Source: Heliocidaris erythrogramma
Taxonomy: Eukaryota > Echinodermata > Echinoidea > Camarodonta > Echinometridae
Assembly: GCA_025617745.1 (NCBI GenBank)
Contig: CM046869.1
Span: 9,691,168 to 9,755,167, forward strand
DNA length: 64,000 nt
Reading direction: 5' to 3'
Below, in pieces: positions 9,472 to 21,099 of this stretch (the stretch's first letter is position 1; the number at the start of each line of letters is the position of its first letter). The position numbers were made by a program, and so were the translations under genes. A model generated the notes under the pieces. The model was not told the DNA's origin, did not search any database, and worked only from the letters and a program-made list of their open reading frames with translations.

Positions 9472-10370
9472 TTTTTATGTTTTTGTTTCATTCATTATAA
9501 TGGGAGGAGTCATAATTCACTAGTTATACCATGTACGACTGTGCATGTGACATTCAAGCACCACCCCCCCCCCTTCCCCCTCTTCATGTGCTCGAAAAAG
9601 TTTGGCATAATTAAAGCCTATTATTATTTATTTTGTTTTTCAAACCGTTATATAATCACCAAGCTTTCAGCCTTCGTACAAAACCTTCGTACAAAACACG
9701 AGCAGGCTTGCCAGGACGGTGCCAATTTAGAACCGACAGGACCCGGTAACCTGGCATGATACCATTTTATCTTTCAAAAAAGAAAAGAAATATTAATAAT
9801 TTAAAAACAAATTATAACTACCAAAAAATAATAGGAGTCAACTGTATTATTTTAAATGATTAAAGTCTGAAAAAAAATTACGAAAAAATTGTTAATGATA
9901 ATAGTCAAAATTGACTGATTGCCATATAACAATAATCAACAACACCTTCTGTAATGGCCATTTCCAGGTTTACTAATTGCGTGTAGGAAATGAACATTTT
10001 TGATGATATATGCATGCATTATATACATGCTAATGTTTTCAAGTTATGCACGAAAACGTCCCCCGCCCCTCCCCGTCAGTCTCCCCACCCTATATAGAAC
10101 GAGTAGAGGAGATCATGTGGCAGAAGGCTAGTGGTGAAGGAAGTGGTGAAGGGTAAAACAAACTAAGAGCCCCCAAATGCTTCATAATATTGTAGGTATA
10201 ATAATATGCATCCGATTCTAAGAAGTATAAACGTTCTAATTACGTTTATAATAAAAACATTGCTACCGAATGGAAGAGCTAATTATAAGCAGTGTTGTGA
10301 GAAATAAAACGTTCTTTATTCTTATAAAAAAAATTAATTAATCAAGCAATCAACAATCAAACCATCAATA
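9472..10370. other. gene-free AT-rich stretch
   Basis: A C-run lies at about 9563-9571. Otherwise there is AT-rich sequence with scattered stop codons in all frames. Nothing was recognised. Confidence 0.5.
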
Positions 10371-10728
10371 CTTTTTTTGTTTTTAAGAATCTTTTATTAC
10401 TTCCTTTTTCAAAATAACATTTTCACAATAATCAAAGTAAAATACACAAACATATATATTCACATGCCAGTATCATTGTGCCAAATTACATAATAACAAT
10501 AAGTAACCATAATATATTACATGCATGTATTAAATAGTAAATTATGCAAAATCTGGAAGTCTTTATTGTGATAAAAAAGATGAAAAATATAAATATGATT
10601 AAAATAGAAAAGGAAGAAAATGATAATTTAAAAAAAGGGAAAATGCCCCCCCCCCCCCCATTGTGTCCGTTGTTCCGCCTCAGATTAAAAAAAAACAGTT
10701 CAGAATTTTCTTCATGATTTTGATGTTA

Positions 10729-11940
10729 TTAAGCACACTTAGCTCCCCATGTCCATCCCTTCGTCCCGGAAATCAAAATTTTCCCATTTTCTAAGGTGTA
10801 ATGAGAGGGTACCTCTCTCCAAAGCCAATTTTTTTCTCTTCTAATCGATTGTCTGACATCATTGCTTTTATTTCTTTTTCCGGTCGGAGGTGTCGCTCTT
10901 TTCCTACATAGGAAAGTCATATATTTAACTAATAAAATAAGATGATTTACTAAATTCTCTCTCCACAATTTCCATATTAATTCCTAAATAAATTTTCTCC
11001 CAGTTCAAATCTTCTAAAATACATGTAGGATACTTGAATTCAATGCTTAACCTTTCCCACATATTTTGAATGTGAACACTCGTAAAAAAACATGACTATA
11101 TGTTTCCTCTTCTTTCTTACAAAAGGAACAACAATTGTTTTGAACTACACCAAAACGATACAAATGATGGTTTGTATAAATAATGCTATGTAACATTTTG
11201 AATTGAAATTCTCGTAGTTTGCTATTAAGAGTACATTTCCTTAAATTAGTAAATGCTCTTTCTGCATATATAATGGGTATATTAAACCAATCTTTCAACT
11301 TATTCAGAACAGATGAATTTTCAGATTTGTTATCAAGTAATTGTAGATAAAATCTTTTTGATGGGGTTTCACTTAAGGGTACTACTCTGTCACCAAATAC
11401 AAAGCTGATTTCTCCCTTATCTAATCCCATTTTCTCCTCTTTTCTCACCTTCTTTTCTCACCATTTCTTTTCTTCCAACTATCTGGGATCATTCCAAAAA
11501 TATCTTTTATTCGTGATATGTTCCATGTAACAAGCCTTTTCTGATGAAATAATCTTCCGATCTTAATCTATACCATTCTTTTCAATAATGTGCTGCAGTC
11601 GAAATATGCCTTTTGCAAAAAGGCTATGATCAAATATACTAGAACCACGAAAAATTATATACTTATTATTAAAAAGAAGTTCCTTTCCTTTAAAATCATC
11701 ATACTTCTCTCTTAAATATCCTACTTCTAACCACGTAGCTAATAACTCTGAATAAAATGGAGGTAGATCTATCCTTAACATTCCAACAAAGTAATTGCAT
11801 TGAAAAATAATTTTTCCTCCATAAAGGTGCATAGCATATTCAAAATATTTTTTCCATTTCATTCGTTGATCTCCCATCAAGAGTCTCTTAACCCACATGA
11901 TCCTTTGCACTTTGATAAATAATCGAAAATCCATCCTTTT
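10729..11940 (-). pseudogene. LINE B ORF2 C-terminal region, broken
   Basis: Remnant of the region after the reverse transcriptase domain. Frames at 11934-11563 (starting MDFRLFIKVQRIMWVKRLL), 11448-11047 and 10968-10729 are successive pieces in different frames. The first aligns with the 'GGLKMVD...WVKLLL' segment of LINE A. The second carries a Cys-rich patch (CCSFCKKEEETYSH) like the zinc-binding RVT tail of L1-type elements. Several frameshifts and stops separate the pieces. It ends at 10729, followed by a 3' UTR of about 350 bp. Confidence 0.75.
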
Positions 11941-11955
11941 AAGCCACCCTTTCTT
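11938..11955. repeat. left copy of 18-bp target-site duplication for LINE A
   Basis: TTTAAGCCACCCTTTCTT, identical to 14799-14816. Both copies are LINE B coding sequence, so the duplicated target lies inside LINE B. Confidence 0.92.
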
Positions 11956-12314
11956 TTGTTTTTTATAATTATGTTTTTAATGACGAATCATCAAGGATCA
12001 CAATATATACAAACAATTTTTACATGATTGGAATACAAATTCAATAAAGGCAGAATAACAGCTAGATAGTGAATTGATCAAAAGCGAAGTTCCGAGTCAG
12101 AAAAGGATGGCCAGTGATACAGACCTTAGTTTACAAACAACCAGAAAATCACAATTTCACTGACATCAAAAACCTACAATAAAAGGTCAACAACGCGCAG
12201 CCTTGGCCGGAATAAACAAAGCCGAACGGCAGGGCGATTCACATAAAAACACAAATTGCCTTTCACAGCCAACACCCATCACACCCCCCCCCCCCCTCCC
12301 CCCTCCCCCCGCCC

Positions 12315-12352
<38 letters not shown>

Positions 12353-14798
12353 CTTTCTCCTCCACATACAGTAAACCAAAAAAATCGCTCCACCACTCGA
12401 CCCCGTTCAGTCCAGCCCATTCTATGAGAATCCTAAGGAACTCTATCTTGTTCACCGACCGAAAAACAATGATGAGAATTGTAGGTCAGGAGGTCACGCG
12501 CGGATGCTCGGAGTTCGCCCTTGAGGTAAACAAGAGTTTACATAGTGGCAATACATACTAGTATCACAATGTAAATGAACATACACGTACATGTACATGT
12601 AGCACTATCATGGGAATAGGCAAATATTACATGTGGCATTTTATACAAAAATGAAATAAGGACACTCTTAAACACAATACATATTAATTTTAGGTTTACA
12701 CAGGGGATTGCAAGGGAATAATTAAATCTCAAAGCGCCATTTCTTAAAGTGAGCAGTTAGTTTGTTTTTCTTCTTTGCCAAGTAATATTCAACTTCTTTC
12801 TGTTTTTTCACAAGGGACCTAAAAGCAGTAAAATTGGGAAGATGGTTCTTAAATTTGCAAATGAAAATGTGGTATTTCAATAACAAAAATACATATGAAA
12901 TGAATTTGTCATTACAGATTCCAAAAAGTTTTTCAAAATTGGTTACAGTAATGACAGATTTGTTTTTCTGTGATATTATAGCAAGAAGGCTCTGCCAAAC
13001 TGGGGTAACCACTTCACATTCACAAAAAGGGTGGACCATTGTTTCCTCCTTTTTATCACATAGGGAGCAATTAGGTGAATCCTTTCGTTTAATCTTAAAA
13101 AGAAAATCGTTTAATGCAATGGCTTTGTGGAAAATCTTGAAGTAAAATGACCTTAATTTGGTATCAATAGTGCACAAGAAATTAATATTGTGGACCTTTC
13201 CCCAGTCAATACCAACTGGTACAGGTAAATTTTCATTCCAAAAAGCATATCTTTTGTCTGGGGTGTGAGAACCAAGCAATAATTTGTAAGTATTTCTGGG
13301 GACTTTTTTAGTGTTTACTAGCTTATGGACAATTGTTTCATGGACACCCACCATATCAGGATCAAAATTCTTCATCCACTCTTCTGGTATATTTTTAATT
13401 AAAAAGGCAAATTTCCTCCTGTCTGTAGCAGGGATACCAAAATCTAATATAAGTTCTTCAAATAATTTATGGCCAGGTAGGGGTGGATTAAATAAATCGG
13501 ATACAGTCAAAACATTTTTACTATACCAACCTGGATAGAAAAAATGAGATTTAGATTTAGATCGAATTGATCTATTATACCACAGAATTTGACATGCGCC
13601 TAATTCAGAGAACTTTTTGTCATAAAATTCAATAGTAGCTTCTTCTCTGAAAATGTACCAACTTCTTAAAGATTCAGCTAGTTGTATATTACCCAGGGAA
13701 TTTAATACACTCTCAGGAGCATGAGATTCCCACAGAATTTGAGTATTTTGGTTAAACTTTTCCAAAAACGACACTTCAATACGTTTCCATGGAGCATCAA
13801 AATCGTCATCTAGTAATAATTTTACCCAAACAAGTTTTTGAGCAGTTGCAAAGGAAAGGGGGTCAACCATCTTGAGACCTCCTTGAATATAATCATTACA
13901 CATTATCTTTCTCTGTACTCTATCATTACCTCCATTCCAAATAAACTTAAAGAACAATTTATTCAATGTTTTAAAAAAGGAACAGGGTAATTTAATAGAG
14001 AGAACCGAGAATAGATATATTAATTGTGGTAACACAAGGGTTTTGATAACACAAACTCTGCCAATTAATGAAAGGTTTCTCATTCGCCAGCAGTCTAAGG
14101 TTTGCTCCATTTTTTTCAATTTCTCCTTGTAGTTCAGATCATAAATTAAGGAAACATTTAGACAAAAAATAACTCCAAGACACTTAAATTGAGAGTTCTT
14201 CCACGAAATACCACGATCTGCATAAGGGAAAACTTGATTTCCCCTTTTTGAACCTATCCAAACAGCTTCAGTTTTGCTAAAATTTATTTTGCACCCAGAA
14301 AATTGACCAAATTTGTGTAAGGTTTCAAAAAGTTGAAAAAACGAACCGTCTGTGCCATCCAAAAAACAAACAGAATCATCAGCAAACAGGGAGATCTTGA
14401 CTTCTTGATTTTTTACCAGGATACCCTTAATCAAATTATTTTGCCGTATGGAAAGGGACATGATCTCTATTACAAGTAAAAATAAATATGGAGAGATAGG
14501 ACATCCCTGAAAAATTCCTCTTTCCATAGTGATGCGTTCTGTAAGGAAGCCATTATTCAAAACATATGACTGGCGACCAGCATATAATGTCTTTATTGAG
14601 TCTATAAAATCTTTGCTAAAATTTAACTTTTCTAGGGTTAGAAATAAAAAATTGTGGGAGACACTATCAAAAGCTTTCTCAATATCTAGTAACAGTATAG
14701 ATCCAGGAATGCCATTTTTTTCAGTGTACTCAATTATGTCTAAAATTAATCGAATATTGTGGCCAATATTCCTACCTTTCAGAAAACCTGATTGATCA
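11956..14798 (-). mobile_element. LINE element A, 5'-truncated insertion into LINE B
   Basis: A 2843-bp minus-strand L1/Tx1-like retrotransposon. Its A-rich 3' tail is at the left edge (TTGTTTTTTATAATTATGTTTTT on the + strand, from 11956) and its truncated 5' edge is at 14798. Exact 18-bp repeats flank both sides. Its 3' UTR (about 11979-12721) includes a C-run and a (CT)n microsatellite at about 12316-12349. Truncation falls within the reverse transcriptase domain, as expected when target-primed reverse transcription stops early. Confidence 0.9.
12722..14798 (-). pseudogene. LINE A reverse transcriptase ORF, 5'-truncated but uninterrupted
   Basis: About 692 codons are open from the truncation edge to a stop at 12722. 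The frame enters at NDQSGFLKGR, a conserved early RT block. It continues through LLLDIEKAFDSVSHN (14684-14640 region), GIFQGCPISPYLF, the catalytic FADD at 14375-14386, and a C-terminal Cys/His patch (CSLCDKKEETMVH). No start codon, endonuclease or ORF1 remains, so it cannot be autonomous, but the absence of stops suggests a recent insertion. It is ordinary retrotransposon sequence, not a host gene. Confidence 0.88.
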
Positions 14799-14816
14799 TT
14801 TAAGCCACCCTTTCTT
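14799..14816. repeat. right copy of 18-bp target-site duplication for LINE A
   Basis: Identical to 11938-11955. Removing 11956-14816 restores a continuous LINE B peptide across the site. Confidence 0.92.
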
Positions 14817-17616
14817 ATAATTTAAGAACAAGGTACTCCTTTTAATTTTATCTTTCCCTTTCCATAAAAATTCAAAACACATTTTGTCCAAGACTGAAAC
14901 ACCCATTCTGGAACAGGGATGAGAGATGCTATACATACACTAGTTTAGAATATAATTATAAAAGTTTTCAATAATTTGATTTTTCCCATCAACGTTAGAT
15001 CTCTCTGTGTCCACCATGTTAAGGACTTTTTTATTTTACTCAGAATCTCTTTGTTGTTCATAGACTCCTTTACATTTACATCTAAACTGAAATACAATCT
15101 TAGTATTCTAACGAGTGGTACTTCCTTTCCAAAAGGCAGCGACCTACATGTACTTATGTCTTTAGTAGGACCTATCAGCAAAATGTATGTTTTATCTTTG
15201 TTATATTTCAAACCAGACACATTCTTGAATTTTTCAATCAAAACCTCCAATCTTTTCACCGATTCCATGTTTCGAACAAAAAGTGTTATATCATCTGCGT
15301 ACAATATTTGTTTTACCTCAGTTGAACCACATCGAATACCTAAAACATGATTATCATTTCGTATGTGCAAAAACCTCGATACATAGAATAAACAGATACG
15401 GTGATACTGGGTCACCTTGTCTTACTCCCCTTTCTATTCTAAAATAACCTGTTGAATTTCCCCCATTTAAAACACAACTAAGAGCATTATTATACATTAC
15501 TTTGATCCATTTGCTAAATAATTGTCCAAATCCAAACTCTTTTAGCACTTTTTGTAAAAACATATGTGAAACCGAGTCGAATGCTTTCTCGAAATCCACT
15601 GCTACTAAATATCCGGGTATGTTATATGCGTCGTAAAAAATAACATATCATCAATCAATCTGATTGCTTCACCGATATTCCTATTTTGCATGTAACCAAC
15701 TTGATCCGGTAAAATTACCTCTTCTAAAACTTCCTTAATTCTAATTCACAAAATTTTCGAAAGAACTTTATAATCTAAATTTAACAAGGATATTGGTCTA
15801 TAATTTTTAATTATTAATGGATCCTTCCCTTCTTTTTCAGTTAAAGTAATTATCGCTTGCCTCTGAGATGCAGTTAACTCACCATGACAAAATGCTTCGT
15901 TCAAGGATCCTATACAACTAAACCCCCTATATATCGCAGGCCAAAATATATTATAAAATACCAGCGTTAAGCCATCATTACCTTATTAATTTTCATTTGC
16001 GTAAGTGCTGCTAAACATTCCCCTTCCGTAATAAGTCCTTCTTTTGATTCTCTACTTCGGTAAATCTTTCAAAAAGAGATGTAACCCTGCATCTATATCT
16101 TTTTCTAATATATCTGAAATTGCTTCACAGATATTCCTATTTTGCATGTAACCAACTTAAATATTGATCCGGTAAAATTACCTCTTCTAAAACTTCCTTA
16201 ATTCTAATTCACAAAATTTTCGAAAATTGCTTCACAGATATTCCTATTTTGCATGTAACCAACTTGATCCGGTAAAATTACCTCTTCTAAAACTTCCTTA
16301 ATTCTAATTCACAAAATTTTCGAAAGAACTTTATAATCTAAATTTAACAAGGATATTGGTCTATAATTTTTAATTATTAATGGATCCTTCCCTTCTTTTT
16401 CAGTTAAAGTAATTATCGCTTGCCTCTGAGATGCAGTTAACTCACCATGACAAAATGCTTCGTTCAAGGATCCTATACAACTAAACCCCCTATATATCGC
16501 AGGCCAAAATATATTATAAAATACCAGCGTTAAGCCATCATTACCTTATTAATTTTCATTTGCGTAAGTGCTGCTAAACATTCCCCTTCCGTAATAATTC
16601 CTTCTTTTGATTCTCTACTTAGGTAAATCTTTCAAAAAGAGATGTAACCCTGCATCTATATCTTTTTCTGATATATCTGGCTTCGCATATAATTGACTGT
16701 AGAATGTTTTAATTTCTTGATTAATTTCCTTCTCATCACAACTTATACATTCACCCGTTACAAACAATCTCCGTATCCTGCTTTTCTTTTTATTGGCCTT
16801 TAGTAGCTGATTGAAATAATGAGCATTTCTTTCCCAATTTTCATACCACGATGCCCTCGACCTTATTTTTAATCCCTCGTTAGTGTAATCATATAGCGCC
16901 TGCTTATAAAGCCTCTCCGTTTACAATCTAACGATTCCAAAATCTGGGCGTCTACATGTATCCCATCTAACAATAACCTTTCTAATTCCTGAATTTGCTT
17001 TTCTAAAGTATCAATACATTGTCTCCTAACTTTGCCTTCTGTTTAGAGTATTTTTGAGTAAAGCTTATTTTCATTTTGATAAAGTCCCATAACACTCGCT
17101 TGTCATTTATTTCTGATTTAAACTCACTTTTTAGCCGAACCATCTCCTGTTTCATTTGGTTAACAGTAATGTCATTGCATAAGCTACTATTAAATTTCCA
17201 ATATGAATGTCCGTTTTTCTTTTCATATACTTTTCATAAACAAAAACACATTAATTGATGAATGATCTGATGCAACAGACGGAATAATTTCGGATTTCGT
17301 GGCTGAAAAAGCACGGGCAATTCCACATTAAGCCCCATCTATCTTCAACATCCTTGGTGCTGTATGTTTCTTGCATAAAAACAATATCTGCTCTTTTTTC
17401 TCTACACCATGATAATACTCTTTCTCATTTACTAATATCCCTGATCACTCTAACATTGATCGAGAAACAATTGCATGATATATTAAAAGCTTTACATTCC
17501 TCCTCCATCATTTTGAGGAAGTATGGATCAACTGAAGCTTCCGCATCAGAAGGATGGACAAGGGGAGCAATGGCACAGTATATGGCAATTGTTGACTTCC
17601 AAAATATTACATACAA
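14817..17616 (-). pseudogene. LINE B endonuclease-reverse transcriptase, broken
   Basis: The endonuclease start is visible at 17616-17290: INVRVIRDISKRERVLSW and ADIVFMQETY are APE-type endonuclease blocks with the catalytic Glu. It jumps directly to ASDHSS (about 17255), so the middle of the domain is deleted. The linker shows an SWYENWERNAHYF-like block (about 16830). RT blocks are DFEKAFDSVSHMF (15599-15555), RGVRQGDPVSPYLF, a frameshift near 15360-15415, then the YADD motif at 15290-15301. A 456-bp internal tandem duplication lies upstream of the RT catalytic blocks. It cannot make a working protein. Confidence 0.85.
15663..16681. repeat. tandem duplication inside LINE B (456 bp plus 107 bp)
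   Basis: The sequence starting ATTGCTTCAC at 15663 restarts at 16119 and again at 16226. The first and third copies run about 456 bp with only a few differences. The middle copy is a 107-bp partial with a 6-bp insertion. All lie in the LINE B coding region and add to its disruption. Confidence 0.85.
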
Positions 17617-17640
17617 AACTACTTACTTCAAAACTACATT

Positions 17641-18050
17641 AAAAAAAAAATTGGGCAGAACAACAAGTCAATGATCAAGGAAAGAATGAGAGAAAGAAAG
17701 AAAAAAAAAGAGAGAGGGGGCAGAATGTTTGTATAACGGGGGTGGCGAAAAAAAAAATTCGCCAGACCTTCAAAATTCGCACAGTGGGGGTTATGGGGGT
17801 CCAGTTTCCCTCCATAATTCCCTGACAAGCAAAAAAAAAAAAACCCTCCGCACCCCCTGGCGACGGCCATGTTACAAAGCAAAAAACACATTGCAGCCAT
17901 TAACAGTGAACCTGTTTACAGAATAATTAGCTCGGCAATGGTCAAATCAGATTCAAACTCATGACAGCTGTTTACACCTTGCAATGAAACCTGAAATTCA
18001 TTAACATGCAAATTTCTTTCTTGAAACGACAATTAATAATATCACCAGTA
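17641..18050. other. gene-free stretch with A-runs and dispersed repeat
   Basis: Block 17735-17850 is a copy of the repeat at 1722-1835 (TTCGCCAGACCTTCAAAA, then CCCTCCATAATTCC and an A-run). No gene is seen. Confidence 0.5.
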
Positions 18051-19400
18051 TTATGACCCTCCAAAAAACACAACAAACATTACATTTGGGTATAACCATT
18101 GTTGAATGCCGAGGAAGAAGAAGAAGAAGGAAAAAAGAGAGAGAGGAAAAAAAGAGAGAGAGAGAGAAAAAAAAAGTTGATTAACATAGGCCTCCACCCC
18201 CCCCCCCCCCCCACACACACACACACACACGCATCCCCAACCACATATGAATACAGAACTATTAGTATTAAGATTTCCAGAGATTTCACTGGCTTGAATG
18301 TCAATCCAAATCTTACAAAACCACAATTGCTTTGAAAACTACAATGGATGCATTTTGGCCAGTACGCACGGCAAAAGAAAATGCGCGAGCTTGCTCCTCC
18401 CCTCAAATTTCGCCCGAAATAGGCTAGTCAACTTTCAATTTTGGCATACCAGAGGAGCAAAACACAAACTGAGATTAAATGACATAAATAATTTGCACAA
18501 AATGTGAACTTCGAGAAAATTCATAATACAGGCTATTCACCCCTTGCAGGGATATCCAGAATGCATGACCCGATGTATCAGTGATTAAAGAACTATCTCT
18601 GAACAGAATACTGTCTTATGCAAAATACAGGAATGCCTTTATCTGTCTACTTTAGGACAGAAGGGAATTAAAGAACTACACAATCGGAGCATTCCTTTCA
18701 AAATTCCGTACAAATTAGACCTAATCATGGTTATTGTCGGTTTGGCCAATCGGAGGAGCAAAAACAGGAATTTGCATGTAAGCCATACTACGTGAACTTT
18801 CCAATTCGTAAGACAAAATTTCAAAGACGTTACAGGAATATCTATAGTTCTATGAAGTTCTATTACCTGCAGCTAACATCAACAATTGAAAGGAGTTCTC
18901 ACTTGCCTGAATAATTATGCCAATATCAAGAATCGAAACCCTGATGGCTACATTGACTTCCTAATTTGGTCAGTACACGTGCTGGGGGGGGGGGGGATCA
19001 CGCTAAGTGGCCCCTCTCCTCAAATTCCGCCCAGACCAAACCTCTAAATCGCTTGATTGAATGTTTTCACCCTGACCTGAAATTTAAATTCTATGCCTTA
19101 TTGGTTTTATACTTGAAAACATGCAAATTATTACAAGAACAAAACATCTAAATGGATGCCTTAAAGTAATGTCAGTTTATTTAAGACAGTATAGATGTAG
19201 TTGAAAGGAATATTCCACTATTACGCAAAATTTTATTGAAATACTTTCTCCCCGATTAGACCAGTATACGCAAGCTGAAAGAAAGAAAATATCCGATATG
19301 GCTCTTCCCCTCAAATTCCGCCTCAATAGGCCTCATGGTCTGTTAATTTAGCTAAATAGAGGAGCAATATCAGTGTTGTAGTGGTAAATATTTTTTGGGG
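18051..19400. repeat. diverged ~300-bp tandem repeats with simple-sequence tracts
   Basis: The block CTCCTCCCCTCAAATTTCGCCC at about 18388 recurs in diverged form at about 19010 (CTCTCCTCAAATTCCGCCC), 19304 and 22865, with a partial copy near 18700-18770. Spacing between good copies is near 300 bp or its double. The stretch also holds (AAG)n at about 18111-18130, a (GA)n-like tract, a C-run and a (CA)n run at about 18198-18229. Confidence 0.5.
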
Positions 19401-19825
19401 TATACTCCCTTATACTGATAGCTCAACCCTCAGAGTACCAAGTTACGACGAGGCCATGTACCGTGCTGTGGTGGTGATTCACAAACAGAATACCCCCCCC
19501 CCCCCGTGACCTGACGAGAAAACACACACACACACACTCACCCTCACACCCACACACATCCACACACGTTTACATGGCTTTACTTCCGAGGACAGGTATT
19601 GTTCCTCTATTGTTCCTCGTCCTCGGACAGTCGACGGAATAAGGCATAAATTCATTGTTCGACGTTCGAGGACTATTGTCCGGCTTCCGAGGACCATTGT
19701 TCTCATGGTTTTTTTTTGTTCTCTATCCGAAAATGTCCTCGGACATAATGCTAAACAAACGCTCACACACACACATACACACACACTCACATACACGCTC
19801 ACATGCACCCCCCCCCCCCCGAGTG
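19401..19825. repeat. CA/GT microsatellites and foldback region
   Basis: Contains C-runs at about 19494-19505 and 19809-19820, and (CA)n tracts at about 19523-19570 and 19764-19800. Between them GAGGACAG/CTCCGAGGAC-type words occur in both orientations (19592-19740), suggesting a foldback unit of about 200 bp. No gene. Confidence 0.5.
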
Positions 19826-21099
19826 CCCAAACCTATCTACGTCAGCGAGGGAGCAAAGCGACCGAGCGGCAAATTTTTCAATTTTTAACCCTAAAAAACT
19901 AGATTTTTAGTGCATTAACAGGCCATTACCCCACCTCATATTTTGGGGGGATATATACCCCTACCGCCCCCTCCCGCGATCGACACCCACTGGTGGGGGG
20001 CCAGACGTGAAGGATCCAACCGCACAGCCAGGATGTCATTTTAGGGGGCGGTTGTGAGCACGCGAAGAGTGCGAAATTGGTGCGTGCTCCCCAGGGGGTG
20101 GGTGCATGGAGGGGGGAGTTTCCCCCCTTCCGTGCGAAGCGCGAAAGCTCTGACGTTTTATAGCAAATTTGAGAGAAAGATAACTGCTCGTAGCACCCCC
20201 TTTTTTAGGGGTAAAGCTATTTCGAGGTCAGGACTGCTTTACAGTTATTTGGACGCAATACAGCATTGTATATAACAAGGGTGGGTTCAGGAAGGGGGTA
20301 ATTTCCCCTTCCCGCTCGGAGCGCGAAAGCACTGACGTTTTATAGCAAATTTGAGAGAAAGATAACGGCTCGTAGCACCCTTTTTAGGCGGAAAGTTATT
20401 TCGACGTCCGGACTGCTTTTCAGTTATTTGGGCGTAGTACTGTACTGCAATAGGGATGGGTGCAGGGAGGGGGGGTTCCCCCTTCCCGCGCGAAGCGCGA
20501 AAGCTCTGATATTTTAGCAAATTTGAGAGAAAGATAACGGCTTGTAGCAAACAAAGGCGGAAAGTTATAGTTCGACGAACCGACTGCTTTTCAATTATTT
20601 GGAGCAATATTGCACGGTATGTAATAGGGGTGGGTGCAGGAAGGAGGAGTTTCCCTCCTTCCCGGGCGAAGCGCGAAAGCTCTAACGTTTTAGCACCTTT
20701 TTAGGCGGAATGTTAGTTCGACGCCCTGGCTGCTTTTCAGTTATTTTGGACGTAATACTGCACTGTAACAAGGATGGGTGCAGGGAGTGGGAGTTTCCCC
20801 TTTCCCGCGCGAAGCGCGAAAGCTCTGACGTTTTAGCAAATTTAAGAGAAAGAAAACGGATTGTAGCAAACAATTTGTTTAGGCGGAAAGTTATAGTTCG
20901 ACGCCATGACTGCTTTTCAGTTATTAGGACGCAATACTGCGCTGTATGTGACAGGGGTTGGTACAGGGAGAGGAGAGTTATTTCCCCCTCCCCGCGCGAA
21001 AACTCTGTCACTTCTCCCGCTTTTTGGCTCTCGCTTTTTTTTTTAGTGGCTGAACAGGGGCGGGGGGGGGGGGGCATGGCCCCCTTGTCTACGCCAGTG
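19826..21099 (-). mobile_element. hAT-like element with internal ~180-bp tandem array
   Basis: The right edge 21086-21099 (TCTACGCCAGTG) is the inverse of the left edge at 55472 (CACTGGCGTAGAC). The next few hundred bases match 55472-55790 in reverse, so both are one family. Inside, a unit opening GCGAAGCGCGAAAGCTCTGACGTTT repeats at about 20133, 20314, 20490, 20665 and 20808, with a degraded copy at 20995; periods are about 143-187 bp. The interior at 19917-19990 also matches 55690-55760 in reverse. The left limit is uncertain. Frames crossing the array have no recognisable domain. Confidence 0.6.

Larger units (their letters stand above)
10371..17640 (-). mobile_element. LINE element B (APE-type, L1/Tx1-like), dead and interrupted
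   Basis: Minus-strand non-LTR retrotransposon. Reading from right to left: endonuclease N-terminus (17616-17280), linker (about 17250-16700), reverse transcriptase (about 16680-14820), then after a 2.8-kb insertion the C-terminal region (11955-10729), 3' UTR and A-tail (T-run from 10371). The two halves join exactly at a 'KKGGLK' peptide on either side of the insertion. The element carries frameshifts, an endonuclease deletion and an internal tandem duplication, so it is inactive. A fragment of the same family lies at 74-310. The 5' limit near 17640 is approximate. Confidence 0.85.

Noticed and set aside
12187..12561. Overlapping frames on both strands at the CT/C-run region
   Set aside because: Generated by the (CT)n and poly-C tracts within the 3' UTR of LINE A; composition is low-complexity.
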